NCBI GenBank assembly: GCA_903927005.1
Contig: CAIYLH010000102.1
Location: 1 to 56,458 of the forward strand
DNA: 56,458 bases
Reading direction: 5' to 3'
Source: an uncultured Pseudomonadota bacterium
GTDB lineage: Bacteria > Pseudomonadota > Gammaproteobacteria > Steroidobacterales > Steroidobacteraceae
Part shown: positions 54,502-56,458 of the stretch, in pieces
Position numbering within the stretch: position 1 is the stretch's first letter
Layout of the letters: the number at the start of each line of letters is the position of its first letter
Notes under the pieces: generated by a model
What the model saw: only the letters and a program-made list of their open reading frames with translations
The model's database searches: none
Told to the model about the DNA's origin: nothing
Position numbers and translations under genes: made by a program

Positions 54502-55862
54502 AGCGGCCGATGCTCCAGCGATACGGTGCCGGGCGCATGGCCCGTAAGAAATTCAATTTCGACCACAGCTTTATTGTGGCTGGCGACCGCGTCTGCCTCG
54601 CCTAACGCCGTTTCGTAGGTGCGCATGCGTGCTTCGAGCAGCGTCAGGAAATCCACACGCCCGACCTGATAGGCCGCGAGCGCAGAGTCGAATGCGGCAG
54701 CCGTTTGTGGTCGCAGAGTTGAGTGATACAGCGATGCGCTTTGGCGTTGTTGCTGCTCTTTGGAAATCGCGCGCTGCAGCGCAGCGCGCGTCTCCAGTCG
54801 TTGGCTCTGTGCCATGCTGATTGCCTCTCGGCGCATTGCGCTTGCTTCTGCGACGCGAGGCTCAAGACGATTCTTGCGCCACACCGGTAGGTTCACTGCA
54901 ACGGTCAAGGTGACCATGTCGTCGCGCGGGACTCCGTCGAGTGAACGCTCGCGCTGTCCGTAGTTGAACCGAACCTCGAAATCCGGGTAGTAGTCCCGTC
55001 GGGCGAGGTCGAGGGCGCGGTCGCTCTTGTCTACCAGCGCTGCGAGGGACTTCAGCTGTGGGCGTTGGTCCAGAGCTTCGTCCTGCAGAGATTCGGCTTT
55101 TAGCGGCGCAGTCAGCAGGGTTGCCGCGGTTGGCGTGATCAACATTGCGCGATCGTCGGTGCTGCCGAGCAGACGCTGCAGCTCGCTACGGTGGGCTGTC
55201 TCCTCGTCAGCCAAACGCAACTGCTCCTGCTGCATCCTTACAACTTGTACTTGCGCCTGTAGAGAATCGCTCTGGGTAGCCTGCCCGACTGCATAACGCA
55301 TCTGCGCGATGTTGACGAGTTGGTGCAGCGTTTCGATGGTTTCGGCGACTAGTTTCCTCGAATTCAGGGTCAGGCGCAGTTCCTCGTAAGCTACACGTAC
55401 ATCTCGTGTCACCCGGTTGACGGTCTCGTCTACAGCGAGCGAGATGCTCTGCGCATCAGCGGCGGCGACGTGTCGGCGCAGCTCGCGCTTGCCGGGGAAT
55501 GGCAGCTTTTGCGAAAGGCCGAGCATCTTCATCGTCATGTCGTCTCGCCTCAGGCTGACGGGAAGCGGTGCATTGACGATACCGATTTCCAGCATTGGAT
55601 CTTCCAGCGCTGCGGCAGGGGCGACTCGCTGGGCTGCGGCGTCGGCTTCCGCACGGGCGGCAGCGACGTCCGGGTTGTGCTGCAACGCTATGTCCAGAAG
55701 TGGTCCGATCGGTGTCGCTATTGCATCGCCTGTCGAGGCGATATCTGCAGCTGCTGCCGGCGCGGCGAGGCAGAATTGCTCAAGCAGAGTTGCCGCCAGC
55801 GCAACCATAAACACGCTGGCAAGTGGCTTATGGGGCCATGCCCCATACAGACGGAATCTCAT
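54498..55862 (-). CDS. cusC: CusC/TolC-family outer-membrane factor
   Basis: The 454-residue protein has a signal peptide (cleavage near AAPAAAADIAS) and two outer-membrane-efflux repeats with long helices, starting with LLDIALQHNPDVAAARAEAD. It lacks a lipobox, so it is closer to CzcC/TolC than the lipoprotein CusC of E. coli. It would complete the tripartite efflux complex with CusB and CusA. The 118 bp before it separates it from copL. Confidence 0.9.
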   Translation of the reverse strand: MRFRLYGAWPHKPLASVFMVALAATLLEQFCLAAPAAAADIASTGDAIATPIGPLLDIALQHNPDVAAARAEADAAAQRVAPAAALEDPMLEIGIVNAPLPVSLRRDDMTMKMLGLSQKLPFPGKRELRRHVAAADAQSISLAVDETVNRVTRDVRVAYEELRLTLNSRKLVAETIETLHQLVNIAQMRYAVGQATQSDSLQAQVQVVRMQQEQLRLADEETAHRSELQRLLGSTDDRAMLITPTAATLLTAPLKAESLQDEALDQRPQLKSLAALVDKSDRALDLARRDYYPDFEVRFNYGQRERSLDGVPRDDMVTLTVAVNLPVWRKNRLEPRVAEASAMRREAISMAQSQRLETRAALQRAISKEQQQRQSASLYHSTLRPQTAAAFDSALAAYQVGRVDFLTLLEARMRTYETALGEADAVASHNKAVVEIEFLTGHAPGTVSLEHRPL

Positions 55863-55980
55863 TTGAACCCTCTCCTGCGGGACCGCGACCTTTGCCGCAG
55901 ACGACCGCTCACGTGAATCGCTGGAATGCGCACGACGCCCTGACGGCGACGTTCACGCACCCGTGACCGTGGGGAGGGAT

Positions 55981-56352
55981 CTAGATAGGAGGGCGGAAGA
56001 CTTCGGCAGTTTGCCGCAGGAAGGGCGGCGTGCCGAGAGCGGGCTCAACCGGACGCTCTGAGTTGGCGGGGATCAGGACCGCCGCCTGTTTGTCGGCATT
56101 GCTGCCCGGCGTGCAGGCGCAGTGACAGGCGCTGACGCCCGTGCAGCAATCGGGCGATGGAGAACTGTTGTCTGTCGTGGCCGCTGCCTGTGACGTTGCT
56201 GCCATGGCGTGACAGTGTGCGGTCGGTGCACCGGTCGGAGAGCCGCTACGCGTGGCGGCCGAGGCTGGCGCTGCGAGCAACATCGCCGCAGCAAACTGCC
56301 ACAGCATCGCGAGCATGATCACTGACTTCAGTTGGGGGCGGCGGGACCTCAT
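55981..56352 (-). CDS. copL: CopL-family copper-binding protein
   Basis: From ATG 56352 the protein has 123 residues: a signal peptide (about 1-32), then AHCHAM (45-50), the cysteine cluster DCCTGVSACHCAC (68-80) and a C-terminal RPPI. This pattern resembles CopL, which in Xanthomonas is needed for copper-inducible expression of copAB. It may bind Cu(I) in the periplasm. It precedes cusCBA on the same strand. The frame continues upstream to 56439, but the shorter start gives a good signal peptide. Confidence 0.75.
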   Translation of the reverse strand: MRSRRPQLKSVIMLAMLWQFAAAMLLAAPASAATRSGSPTGAPTAHCHAMAATSQAAATTDNSSPSPDCCTGVSACHCACTPGSNADKQAAVLIPANSERPVEPALGTPPFLRQTAEVFRPPI

Positions 56353-56458
56353 AGGTACTAGGCTAGTTCGGCACTGGCTTTCAATGCAACTGCGAAAGTC
56401 ACAGATTGGTGTTTCCGTAGTTTTAAATATAGAAATCAATATGTTAGATAAACGTCAG

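Overview
The window looks like GC-rich proteobacterial DNA. A YaeQ protein, a HutD/Ves protein, a CopL-type copper protein, a Cus-type efflux system and a long TPR histidine kinase suggest a gammaproteobacterium, perhaps Xanthomonadales- or Nevskiales-like. That placement is inference from gene content only. Almost all of the DNA is coding, genes are densely packed, and many starts are GTG or TTG with 4-base overlaps.

Region 1 (about 1-21100) is a conjugation module of plasmid or integrative-element type. It holds a MobQ-type (MobA/MobL) relaxase with a candidate oriT hairpin just upstream, a DUF5710 protein, a DnaQ-like exonuclease, a VirD4/TrwB coupling protein, and virB2 to virB11 in canonical order, including a 44-residue VirB7-like lipoprotein. 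A complete six-gene drug-efflux operon on the opposite strand (TetR, HlyD/YbhG, two-domain ATPase YbhF, permeases YbhS and YbhR, NodT outer-membrane factor) lies between virD4 and virB2. No VirB1, integrase, replication gene or tRNA attachment site is visible.

Region 2 (about 21100-28560) looks chromosomal: an EamA permease, an orphan TPR/PAS histidine kinase, HutD, a LOG-family protein, YaeQ, a histidinol-phosphate-aminotransferase-like enzyme with a Tat signal, and a ribbon-helix-helix regulator.

Region 3 (28575-35838) is a six-gene operon, hyfB-C-E-F-G-I, behind a near-consensus sigma70 promoter. Its large subunit lacks three of the four Ni-Fe cysteine ligands while the small subunit keeps its Fe-S cluster cysteines. 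It therefore looks like an energy-converting-hydrogenase-related (Ehr) complex rather than a hydrogenase. A CysB-like LysR regulator, an MFS transporter and a GlxA-type AraC regulator follow.

Region 4 (39427-42822) is a decay zone with a c-type cytochrome fragment and the C-terminal zinc ribbon of a TnpB protein, followed by an intact IS21-family element (40170-42822) with a 4-bp AGTA target duplication. The element ends 37 bp upstream of a secreted M28 peptidase gene.

Region 5 (44349-48810) is an unusual polar-amino-acid-type ABC system. A lipoprotein and a 748-residue fusion protein carry three substrate-binding modules, all with the two lobes in circularly permuted order (lobe 2 before lobe 1). 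The ATPase carries a C-terminal domain resembling a degenerate RsbW-like HATPase. Region 6 (48910-56352) has a DksA/TraR zinc-finger protein, a membrane-anchored cytochrome c and a copL-cusCBA copper/silver efflux cluster.

The best candidates for something little described are the permuted transporter with its modified ATPase, and the cofactor-less Hyf-type complex without ferredoxin subunits.
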